Assembly (NCBI RefSeq): GCF_036669915.1
Contig: NC_089321.1
Location: 14,997,292 to 15,061,291, forward strand
Length of the DNA stretch: 64,000 bases
Direction: 5' to 3'
From: Pocillopora verrucosa
Lineage: Eukaryota > Cnidaria > Anthozoa > Scleractinia > Pocilloporidae
The notes under the pieces were generated by a model. That model had not been told where the DNA came from. It made no database searches and was given only the letters and a program-made list of their open reading frames with translations. Below, in pieces: positions 25,705 through 36,883 of the stretch. A program made the position numbers and the translations under genes. Within the stretch, counting starts at the first letter, position 1. Every line of letters begins with the position of its first letter.

Positions 25705-28700
25705 ATGGAATTGGCTAGCTCCAAACTTCACTTATCAGCGTCAGTCTCATCTGAAATTAGTTTTGGAGGATCTCGTCCTAAAAAGAAGCACATTGTTTTG
25801 ATCGTATTGTTCATTGGGATTATTTCAGCATCGGGCGGTTTTCTTCTTGGATACTTTTTGAAAGGTGATAAAGGGAGAGACAGCCCAAAGACTAAAGACA
25901 AAAGTGAGACAAACCCTCTCAACGGCGATGAAGCTTTCAGCCACTTTAAGAAGAATGTAAACACCACAGAGCTCGAGGAAACCTTGAGGTATACTTCTAA
26001 ACCATCAATGATGTTATATTAAGGCTTGAATTCGGGTCCCTGTTGTTTGACGCAAATGTAACAAAATTGCAATGGTTTTATTTTCTTCGATAATAGTTTG
26101 CTTGTTTTATTCGTTAACTAAATTTCACTTATCGGCCACAAACTATGGAGGATATGTTAATCCGTATGTGGAATGCTAAAAGTAATAATGCGCCTTTCTG
26201 CATTATTTTCCTTCTGTAGCTAACCTATAAGTATCGTATCCTCGCTGATTTATCACCCGCGGGTCAAAATATGATTAAATTTATATAATTGCGAACAGAC
26301 TCTTTAAGGGTATGAAGAATCCGCCAAAATTTGCTTCTCTCCCACTTTGTGGCTTCGTAGCACCGTAGGTATAAGCGCGCAACGTATTTTAGAGACGCAG
26401 ATTTTTCCTGGCTTTTCCATAGCTGTAGCTCACCTGCTAGATTAAAATCTTTACCTAATGTCTCAACCTTAGAATAGGAATAATGGAACAGATTCCCCGC
26501 AAGCTGATTCGACTGTGCTCATTCGTTCGTCGAACAGATATATTTTATTTTTGTCACTAGACAAAACAGGACTAAGAAGGCAACTAATTTCCCCTCTAAG
26601 AGGAACAAAACCCAAGACCTTCGGATTTCTAAATGCTCGCGTAGGTACAAAGGCATATGCAAGGTCCATATGTAATATGTGTCCTTCATACCGCCAGATT
26701 TAGTGATGTCGAGAGCGTAGTTTCTTTAAAATGATATGGCAAAGAATTCATGTAGATTGTAACTACTTTTCCCTACTGAAGTACCTACGTTTTTTATATC
26801 TCGCTCTCTCGCTTTTCATATATCTTAGTCTAAAGCGAAAAATAACCGAATTCGTAGTTATCTCCAAACCATAAAACTGATCGAAATAGTTTTGATATTG
26901 GAAGAGGGGGCAAGTTGAAACAGGGCTACGAATTATTCTGAGTTCTTTGACCATCTTTCATCAATTGTCAACATTTTCTCTCAGTTTTGAGGAAGTTTAT
27001 CAAGTGTATAGCTTTTCTTCATGGTGACATTGCTTGAAGCTTCCATCGTCAAAACTTTCAAAACTGATTCAATTATCAAATAGATTTATTTCACCATAAC
27101 TGATGACGTACTGATCGACAACCAAATTCCTTTGCTAGAATACAACGTAGACACAGGAAAGCGACTTTGACATCAATATGTCAGGAACTTCTTCCAAGTA
27201 TTAAGACTGATCTCAAACATTTCCACGGGCGTTTGACTTAAAGAAAAACCCATGTTCCCACAGAGAACTCGAGTTTAAGTTTGAGTTTGGATCCTTTATA
27301 AATTTCGGATCCGTCATAAACCTTCCAGAACGCGATGGTGAGGGTATTCAGTTTGAAGGGAAAAAGTTCTCCGCATGCCGCTTTCATCAGCAATGTCGCA
27401 AATATCTTCCTGTGTGGTAAAAGAATTAATCAAAAGGTTTGCCGGTTTGTCCCGGGTTTACCACACAAATGACTCACGAAGCAAACTTTTTAATTCCATT
27501 TTAGGAAAAGAGACGGAATAACGACCTAAGCATTCGAGTTATTTAAAAAAAACAAAATTGATGGTGGAATGAAAATTTGATTACCGACATTAGCGATCAT
27601 TACGTCCGTATCGATTCAAAAAATTCCTTATATATCAGATGTCAACATTGTGGATATTGATTTCATTCTTACTCTATTGACCTAATCCTTATGATATGAG
27701 GATTTAACCTTTTAGAAAGTGGAGTTTATTCGCATAACTTTACTTCGACTCTGAAATCGCAGCAATACTTGTGATTTACGGTTGGAAAATTCACTCTTAG
27801 AAGAAATATCTACTTTGATACTAATGGAAAGGACGGAGAAGCATTCGCTTTCAATTCCAAAGAAATTCCTCGATAATTATCCTTTTCCGGTGGTATAGGT
27901 TCAGTATCATCTTTAATTCTTCAAGTATTTTCTCAAAAAGTCTCCTTGTACAAAGAGTCTTTAAGGCTCATCTCCAATGTGTATCACCAAAATAAACTTG
28001 TCCAGGAAAACGTTTTCCAGGAAAAAAATATGATCTAATGTAAGTGTGGCATATCATTCATGAGTAATGGAATCCTCCTTCAATTTTATATTCTTAACAG
28101 GAGAGCTGCAAGAACTTTGGAAACCTTAATATTAGATAATTTTCTCGACACACAGTCGACGCGTTGTTTGGAGAATCTTATTGCCACCTTTGCTGAATCA
28201 AGCGTGAACTAGTCGGTGTACTAGACATGCACCGCTTGGTTTTCTAGAAGCACTTTGTATTTCTTTGTCGAAATAACATAGTTTGAAAGTGATTAACATC
28301 TCGCTTTCTTTGTATTGAGCCAAAATATTAGACTGACGTTCACCTTGACCTTCCCCTGGTCAAATAGAGAGCAGAGTTCTTGTTTGATCACGAAATTCTG
28401 ATCTTGTCCATGGTTATCAGTTGACTACCAAAATAAAAAGATGCTGAGATAATATTTCTATTTATATAAAACTTTACAAGATGAATCTTACCTTGGATTC
28501 TATTGGCCCACAGGTTCTATTCCCAGGTCCCTCATATGGCTGGCGGGGAGAGACAACAACAACTGGCATATAAATTGGCTGAAAAATGGCGAGAATATGG
28601 ATTTGACAAAGTCGAACTCCCGAAATACAAAGTGTTACTGTCTTATCCAGAGGATAACAACCCCAACACCATCTCAGTTGTGTCTGAAGACGGAACATTG

Positions 28701-31405
28701 GTCAAAACGTTTAAAGAGCAGTTAAAGGTTACATTTCTCTCTTTCCAAAATCTTTTGCTTCAAGTGTCTCTCTGCCACTTAAAAAAAGGCATTCTCTCGA
28801 ATGTTCGCCAGCATGACATTTCGTTTTCTGTGAAATAGGTCTCACCTGGCCCAGGGATCAAGGCCACAAGTTGGTTTACTCCATACACTGCATATTCCAA
28901 CAATGGGACTGCTGAAGGGAGACTGGTGTACGTCAATCAAGGAACTGCGAAGGATTTGCAGAAGTTGGAGAAACTTAATATATCTCTGAATGGCACCATT
29001 CTGTTGACACGAGACTTTTGGAGTTTTTTTACCTTGGTATGTGAAGTTTTCCTCTTTCTGACTACATATGCAATTGGTATATAATTCAGGATGACTCATG
29101 CGAGATGCCATTAGCGCTATTGTACAAAGACTGCACGTTGCTGTGACTTTCTATTCTGTGTTAGTCCTAGTCCTGGTTTTCGTAGTCCGACAGAATTTTT
29201 ATTCAATTAAATGTTGATTTTATTTCCAGATGCTTAGGTCAAAGGTTCCATGTTATTGTAAGATATTGCACTTGTTAAAATGTATTTCCTTCAAGTCTTC
29301 TACGTTTTAGCGTCTTGATTCTCTTTGAGCCAATTTCTAACTAGGCAAGATTGTCCCACTTTTTTTTTCCACTCGCCATAAGAAATAGAACTGTTTACTT
29401 ACCTATGTATTTTCTTGTTTTCTCATTAGTCTCAATTAGCCGTCAACAAAGGTGCTAAAGGGATCCTAATGTACCCAGACCCTAACATCTACGCCCCAAA
29501 AGGCATAGAAAAAAATTTCACTTACCCCAACGCACCATGGCTTTCCTCTGAAGCAGTTCCTTTGGGTGGAGTCTATGGTGAGCTTGGCGACCCCTTGTCA
29601 AAGGGAGTCCCTGCCAAAGAGGGCATCTTCCAGAAATCAAAGAAGGACTGGCACGTTGGATTGCCCATACTTTTACAACCAATATCGTATGGGACAGCAC
29701 GGTCTCTATTGGAGGAAGTTGGAGGTAAGGATGAACATGACATGATTGAATTGTCCCAGATCAATGGTGCACAGATATGAAAAGCGCGAACGATGGGTAG
29801 TATGTGCTACAGCTTTGTTGGACAATGGATGGGGAAAGGTGCTCTAACTTCGATAGAAACTTTCAGTAGCTTTGTTTTATACCGTTAAGTGAGTAATATA
29901 TTTAATAATCATGCATGAATGAAACGGTGAAAACCTCAGCAAGGTGTAATACTCGTAAGGTAGGCTTACGGGCTTGAAGTTACTGAGGTCAACTGCAGAA
30001 CGTAAGCATTTTTTTCTATGCTTTACATTAAATTTTTTAACTCCTTTAGTCTCTTATTGTAACCCGCGATAAACCAAATATTTATCTTTCTCTACCAGTG
30101 GATGATATACCCCCAGAATGGCTTAGAGAGCTCAACCTCACGTTACAACTTAACCCTCGAGGCTCTCGAGGAAGGAACAGAACCATAAAACTGACCATCA
30201 ATAATCAGCTGGTTCAAAAGACGATTTATAACGTGATCGGCACTATTAACGGCTGGCAGGAACCAGATCGGTACGTTTTCTTAGGAAACCACCGAGATGC
30301 ATGGGTATATGGCGCTGCGGATGCAACCACGGGGATGGCAGTTCTGAAGGAAACAAGCAGAGTATTGGGGAAACTTATGAAGGGCGGTTGGAGACCAAGG
30401 AGAACAATAAAACTGTGCAGCTTCGGTGGAGAGGAATTTGGCCTGATAGGTTCTGTTGAATGGATGGAGGAAAACTCTTTGATCTTTAAGGAGCGAGGTG
30501 TGGCTTACTTGAACACTGATGTTCCAGTGCAAGGAAATTATGTTCTTTTGGCTCAATCTAGCCCACTGCTAAGCGACATTATATACAAATGGACAAAAAT
30601 GGTTGAGGTGCCATTTGAAAAGGGTACTTATAAGTCCATATATGATGTAATGTTGGAGCGTGGACCAACGCCTTCAAACCCACATGAGCCAAAACTTTGG
30701 GCTTTCCAGTTTGCGAGCGATTACATACCGTTCTTCTTCATGGCGGGTATACCATCCGCAGATTTTAGTTATTTCTTTGGCTATGATGAGAATAAGGGTG
30801 GTTGGCAGCTTTATCCATCTTATCATACTCAGGAAGACAATTTTTACTGGGTGAAGAAATTTGCTGATCCTGAGTTTGAGATTCACCGCGCCATGACTCT
30901 ACTCATGGGTGGCATGTTGTTGGATTTATCAGACTCTCAGATCATCCCTTTCAATTTATCACGACTCACGAATACTCTTCATCGAGCGTTTAATAGCCTT
31001 ACGGCCTTACAATCGTCGTTTATGTGGGAAAAAGCGGTACGTGAGAGCATTTCAGCTGTAAACAGATCCATATCGAACTTCTCAAGATCATGCGATTCGT
31101 TTACGAACTTTGTCAGTGAAGTTAGTCGTGGAAAAAACGTGAATCCTCTCACAGTGCGATTGTTAAACAACCAGTTGAGCCAAGTTGGAAAACCCTTTAT
31201 AGATTCCAGACTTATTACCACAAACCCTCATATTTACCTGAATGTTCTTTTCAGGGACACTTTTATAGGCGTTTTTGGAGCGTTTCAGGAAGCCAATAAA
31301 ACTAATGATACCACAAAGATTCGGGAGCAACTTTCTATAGTTTCAGTAGCTATTTCCACAGCTGCTAAGATCTTAGAACCTATCAAACTTCCCGAGAAAA
31401 AATGA
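25705..31405 (+). CDS. FOLH1: Glutamate carboxypeptidase II-like M28B zinc peptidase (NAALADase)
   Basis: Type II membrane metallopeptidase of the FOLH1/NAALAD2 group; relatives remove C-terminal glutamate from peptides or folate polyglutamates at the cell surface. Exons 25705-25988, 28514-28727, 28839-29036, 29430-29724 and 30099-31405 join in phase to 765 residues (human FOLH1 has 750). A short cytoplasmic tail ends in RPKKK; the membrane anchor follows at about residues 29-50 (HIVLIVLFIGIISASGGFLL). A protease-associated region contains GRLVYVN and GAKGILMYPDP. All M28 di-zinc positions are present: GNHRDAWVYGAAD (His, Asp), FGGEEFGLIGS (Glu-Glu), YLNTDVPVQGNY (Asp) and PSYHTQED (His). The C-terminal dimerisation domain ends LEPIKLPEKK. 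The whole catalytic and C-terminal half sits in one 1.3-kb exon. A poly(A) signal is at 31728-31733. Assignment to one vertebrate paralogue is not possible here. Confidence 0.92.
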
Positions 31406-31727
31406 GAAAATGGGATCAAAAAACCGTCACCCCGGCTCCATTGACTTGCTTGACGTCCATTTGAAATGTCAGAAAGTTGCAATATGCTCCAACATAATTT
31501 GATAAAATTTTGCGAAAGCTGCTTGGTGATAATATAGAGTAAGGTCGCAGAGACCATTTTTCGAAAAAAGTAGATATAGCAATTTGTACAAATTAATAGC
31601 TAGTCGTATGTATTTAAGTTTAATTACTTCGCCATTAAAACTACATAACTTTTCCTTCATAAATAGGGATTCATTTGCCATTTTTGTGCGTTGGTTATCA
31701 TTTAGTAAACTTAGAGTAGGTAATTTA

Positions 31728-31733
31728 AATAAA
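31728..31733 (+). promoter_or_regulatory. Probable poly(A) signal of the M28B peptidase gene
   Basis: AATAAA about 320 bases after the stop codon, in an AT-rich 3' region with no earlier canonical hexamer on this strand after the stop. Confidence 0.45.
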
Positions 31734-32039
31734 CATGTAGGTAAACTGTACCTTTAAATCATCAGTCAGTTGTGAGAATTTTAAAAATCATTTGTGGTGG
31801 TTCAACATATCCCAAGGTTCTTTTCTATGGCTAAATCCAGACGTAGTTGTTTTGGATCAACTGCCTCCATAATAGGTTGAAAAAGATTAGATCAAAGTAT
31901 CATATTTCACTGGAGAATAAATTTTTTATAAACATCTTCACGTTGAGGGTACTTTCCTTATGCTATTTCTGTCTAAGGATGCTAAGATTTCGGATATACT
32001 TTAGTTTGCAAAGATGAAAGATAATGATATTTATCAGAG

Positions 32040-32342
32040 ACTAACAGTGACAGGGAGAGCAACAACGACAGTGATAGTTACAGACAGGAATAGTCACAGT
32101 GACAGGCAGTGATAGTGACAGGAAAGACAGTGACGGTTACAGTGACAGAGAGGGAAAGTGACAGATAGGGACAGTGACTGCGACATTGAAAGTGACAGGA
32201 CAGACAGTGATAGTAACAGTGACAGTGGCAGTGGCAGTGGCAGTGACAAAGACAATAATAATGACAGTGACAAAGACAGGGACAGACAATGACAGTGACA
32301 TTAACAGTAATAGAAAGTGACAGTTACAATGACATTTACAAT
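32040..32342 (+). repeat. Degenerate GACAGT-type tandem repeat
   Basis: Irregular repeats of (A/T)GTGACAG with interruptions grade on the right into the perfect GACGGT array. The gradient suggests the perfect hexamer grew from this older array. Confidence 0.85.
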
Positions 32343-32500
32343 GACGGTGACGGTGACGGTGACGGTGACGGTGACGGTGACGGTGACGGTGACGGTGACG
32401 GTGACGGTGACGGTGACGGTGACGGTGACGGTGACGGTGACGGTGACGGTGACGGTGACGGTGACGGTGACGGTGACGGTGACGGTGACGGTGACGGTGA
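32343..32500 (+). repeat. Perfect GACGGT hexanucleotide array
   Basis: About 26 uninterrupted copies of GACGGT. Two frames are open through it (Gly-Asp and Thr-Val dipeptides), but there is no flanking coding evidence, so this is a satellite and not a gene. Confidence 0.97.
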
Positions 32501-34539
32501 AATCAGCACCATCAACTAGATATCACAAGAAATACCTGCAAAAAATACAAAAACAAACACAAAAGTACAAAGATGGGAAACTATTAACTTGAGTCTGAAT
32601 ATGTGGTTACGTGTGCATTCATCCTAGACATCTTTATCCTGCGTGGCAGAAGAATAGACGACGAGAAATTTAAATGCTGGCGTGTTGCAAAAGTCGATCA
32701 CATGATAAGATAGGCAACCCACATATCGAGCCCCATATCAATTGCAACACTCAATGTAAATTGTGTCCGAATTGAAAAACAAATAACAACAACAATAGCA
32801 ACAACACCGCTTGAAGACGGGCTCATACGTGTTCTTGACGCGAGATGCGATACCATAGGACAAGTGACACTTAAACGGTGAAGTGTCTTTCGCAGGACTA
32901 GCAGACAGGATTACCTTTAAGAATTAACGAAGAGTTTACTTTATTCTTTCCAAAATCTACTTTGGCATTCCTCCCAGTCTTTGCTACAGTCGTCAACAGA
33001 TGTTTGTGTGCAGCTGTGTTTCTTTCTGTATTGACAAATAACAAAAACATTCACATGAATTCTTAAGAATGGTCCTTTTTATAGAAAATTTATTTTATCT
33101 CATAAAAGTGGAGGGAGATGATTAAAAACCTCAAATTTGCAAGTTTCTTTAGGTCAAAAATCGTTACTGTACGTACGAAGACCCCATGGACCAAATGGAG
33201 TGTCTTTAAAATCTTTGCCGTTGCAGTTTTGTAGTGTGAGTTATAACTTGATAATCTTATTGCTTCACGACGGATTTGAAGGTTTTGTTTTCCAAATATG
33301 CAAGTAATGCTCTCCTAAGAATTTCTCAATCGACAGGTTCGGAAATGCTTATTTGTTGTGTTGTTGGCGCGAGCGTTTTTGACCATTACACCTCTTATAC
33401 ATATAATGCACAAAGAACAAGTATTAAACACACAACATCGCCATGAAAGCAGTTACAAATTCTATTGTTTTCCTTCACCTTACTTATAGACCTGATTCGA
33501 TGACAAATGTCTCATTTCGGTTTTTCTAACCTAAAGGTCTTAAAATCTAGCTTATCTAGCTAGAGGCCCCATATATTTCTGAAGAATAGACCATTCGTTC
33601 TAGCTAAATTCCATGGGATTTTCAGCCCTTGTTTCGTTCCAATGTCGTCTTCAATGGGTTATTGCTTAGGTAGAAATTTTCGTTCCATAATTTACTTACA
33701 CTTCTGATCAAAATTATTAACGGTGCTTTATATGCTTTGCCGACTTTCCCATCAACAATTAGTTCTGCATTGCCACTACTATTGAACTGCGTTTAGAGAA
33801 AAAAACATATCATTACTTCTTTTGTTAACTCTAAACAATTGTCAGATACAGACTCGAAAGGAAAAACAAATTCACTTTAAACTGGCGTTACCTCACCAAA
33901 AATTTCAGAATCGTTTCCTTTTGGAAAATATAGCTTTTAAAGCGGTGGTAATTACTCTAAACGAAATTATTGTTTAACGCATAGGATCTTTATCTCACAG
34001 GCTTGAAAAGGATCATCTAATCTAGAGGAAAAAACAAAATTTGTTTCTTATTGCAGAATTAATTTGAATCGAATTGATTTTAATAAAAAGGAAATTGTAA
34101 CGACTGGCTTGTCTCGTTTGTGACGTATTCAGTGCACCTCGTTTATCTTAGTAAGAAGAATACCGTTTCAGTAGGGAAAGATGTTTTTTGAGTTATCAAA
34201 AAAGTTCCACATCAGTTGGGTTTCAAAACTCTCACTTCATTTCTAAATGCTTTTGATTGGAAGGGAAATTTCTTTCTTTTTTTCTATTTTTATTGAAGGA
34301 TTTTTTATTACTATTTCCTTTTTCAAGATACCTTTTTAAGAAAAAAAGCAAAATACCAAAAAACAAAGACAACAAAAATCCCCCCATCCTGACAAAATCC
34401 TTGACAGGGGGAACCTCACTAGAGACCGCGACTCTGCTTAGTGTTCAGTGTTCTAGAGAAGTCCACAACTGCGGAAACCATGCTTCATTTATGAAGTGAA
34501 TAATGCGAAAGGAACATGCTCAAGGACCTGATTTTACGA

Positions 34540-34740
34540 ATGGATCGGGACCTAACCAATCCTCGGTCGCTCCGAGATAAACTCCTTGGCTGCGCCGTGT
34601 AAATGGCTAACTGATCTGCCACAAGCCAATTGGGTTTTTCAAGCACTCAAGTTGATTTCAGTCATTGTAAAGTGCTATTGGATAGCCATAGAAATAGCGC
34701 TATATTAATAAAGTATTATTATAAGTATTACAGCACTGTC
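34540..34740 (+). repeat. SINE-like fragment
   Basis: It ends with TGTAAAGTGCTATTGGATAG and AATAGCGCTATATTAATAAA followed by an ATT-rich tail, the kind of 3' end seen on many invertebrate short interspersed elements. The 5' part (CCTAACCAATCCTCGGTCGC) has no convincing tRNA A and B boxes. Assignment rests on general appearance only. Confidence 0.35.
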
Positions 34741-35402
34741 ACCGTCACCGTCTGTGTCACTGTTATAGCCACTGCAACAAATTTTGATCCATATTGCTTC
34801 ATTGGGGCCATTGCCTTTCCCGAATAGCACAACCCTTTGATTCTATTTTCCAAAACATTATTGTTATAAGCTCAATTCGAACTGGTTATGGTAAAAACTA
34901 CTTACTAAAAAGCTATTTCAAGGATAAAGTTGTTTTCTTGTGGCTGCTTCCCTCCTGTTTCGACCTGATGAATAAAACCTCTACACGCAGTTATAAAATG
35001 TAGTGGATTTTCATGAACTCTACTTATAAATTGAGTTTGGTTTGTTGTGCGAACCAAATCATTTTATTTCGTAAGTGAAGACCCTTAGAATCGCCAGTTA
35101 GTCTTCTCAACTGGATAACAGATGCACTATCTAACTTTTTTCCACAGAGTTAAACTCGTGGCAGCTGGTTTCTATCAAGGGGCCTTTCCTGTCCGGGCTT
35201 TCCTCAGAGTACCAAATTGGGGGTCTTGCTTATGTTTACCGATTTAGCTCCTCATGATGCTTTCTTATGGAAATATATCCAAAATACAACGGTATCAGAG
35301 GTTCCGAAAGGAACTGAATTTAGAAGAAAAATTTCCAGCTTTGCCTTGACAAAGGTATATCTGTATGTATAACCAATAGCCTCTACTTGATTTGGCTATT
35401 CG

Positions 35403-35444
35403 GCAAACAATTTTCCTAGAGCTTCGCTCTCGAAAATTGTTTGC
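35403..35444. repeat. Hairpin with 13-bp perfect outer arms
   Basis: GCAAACAATTTTC and GAAAATTGTTTGC pair perfectly, and inside them AGAGC/GCTCT pair around a TTC loop. It lies in a non-coding stretch that later carries GATATCCGAG and GGGATATTCGG motifs near 35.69-35.72 kb. Likely part of a dispersed repeat. Confidence 0.6.
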
Positions 35445-36883
35445 ATCTTGGAACAGGTAATGTCCGCGGACAGCTCCCGATATCCGCACAAATTTTCCCT
35501 GCTTACTTCAGGATGTTTTACTTTTTTTTCTTTTGGGTGTTCTCAAGTACGACTTAATCAACAAAAAAAAGGTTTCCTTTCTTCTGTATCAACCACAAAC
35601 CCTCTCTCATCTAGAATTAATTTTGAAACGAAGACTTATCGCAGTGGACGTAAGCTTCGAAAATTGGGGAATATCGCTTGAGTGATATCCGAGAATGTCA
35701 CCCACTTTCAGCTAGGGGATATTCGGTCGCGTGTTGCGTTTGAGCCAATTGAGCGCCAGCAGAGATATTTGAAGGATCATTAATACAGATATATTTCACT
35801 AAGAACTATTAAACCACACCACGAGATTGGAGAATGCCATAAGCTGTGAGTCACCCTAAGTTACTCGGAGACAATACAACCAGCTTCCATTCTCGAATGG
35901 TGGTAAAGAAAGGTTCTACTCAACCGTATTTCTCCGGGTAAACAATATGCACCAATGTCTTAAGGCCTACCTAGTAAGGTTCAACACCAGCTGGATAAGG
36001 TAAACTAATGAATGTGCTGTTCCAGTTTTTCAAACCTTGTCACCTCAATAAGAAATAGATGACTTGGAATGCATACAAAAAAGGGGCTTTTTCCGTCGTT
36101 CTCGCCGCCTTGTCTTATAAGCAAACGTTTCTAGCAACGCCTGACCTATAGAGTTCTGCCCATCCCGGTTGCATGGTATCTTAGAGAAACAGCTCCCATT
36201 ATTTAGTACCCTCCTTTCACTGTTCTTCCCAACGTAACTTTAGCCATGCAATAACTCTTTTTGATGTCAAGGATTGGGAACCAGGAATAATTTTATTTCG
36301 CATTAATGCATCTGGGTAGTCTCCTTTTAAAAGCATATTATTCGAATCCTACATAATCCTCCTTTGCCTAATCCTAGTCTCTTTCTTTTTTTATTTTTTT
36401 TTTATTTTCCTGTCTATGGAAAACAGTATAACCTTTTCAAAGCTTATTGGAGTCTTGCACTGTATAATAATGTCTACAAGTTTATCCCAAAATGTACGTA
36501 ATCTAGCATCTCGCTGCGATTTATATATAATTAAAGTACCTAGCTTTCACATATTTAGCTAATTAAATGATGATGAATTGCCGAGTGGTTAATTGTTGTA
36601 TCGACTCAGACCTAATTCTCTAACTTACTTCAGCTTAAGATTGCGATAGGCCGGATCACTTAATTACTCTGATAAATAAACGTCACCAGCCTCTACCTCT
36701 CCATGAAAGACTTATTTTCTTTTTCTCTAATTTACAAAAACAATCCAACCAAGCAGGAGGACAATGGAAACCAATCAGTTGCGACTAAAGAATTATCGTG
36801 GCCTAAAAAAATCATAATACATAACAATTGGCTTTTACCCGTCGCCTATTGAATCCATTACTTAATGATATTCCTATTTTAAC

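Larger units (their letters stand above)
31734..36883. other. Repeat-rich spacer between peptidase and adhesion GPCR genes
   Basis: The two genes converge here. No exon is supported on either strand. It holds the GACAGT/GACGGT arrays, a SINE-like fragment near 34.6 kb and a hairpin repeat near 35.4 kb. The rest is AT-rich unique sequence. Confidence 0.5.

Noticed and set aside
32289-32592. Long open frames through the GACGGT array (Gly-Asp or Thr-Val repeats)
   Set aside because: Both are direct products of a perfect hexamer satellite, with no splice sites, start context or conserved flanks.
36570-36640. tRNA-Ser/Leu-like A box (TTGCCGAGTGGTTAA)
   Set aside because: No acceptor stem pairing, no anticodon arm and no GGTTCGAAT-type B box follow, so at most a fragment of a tRNA-derived repeat.
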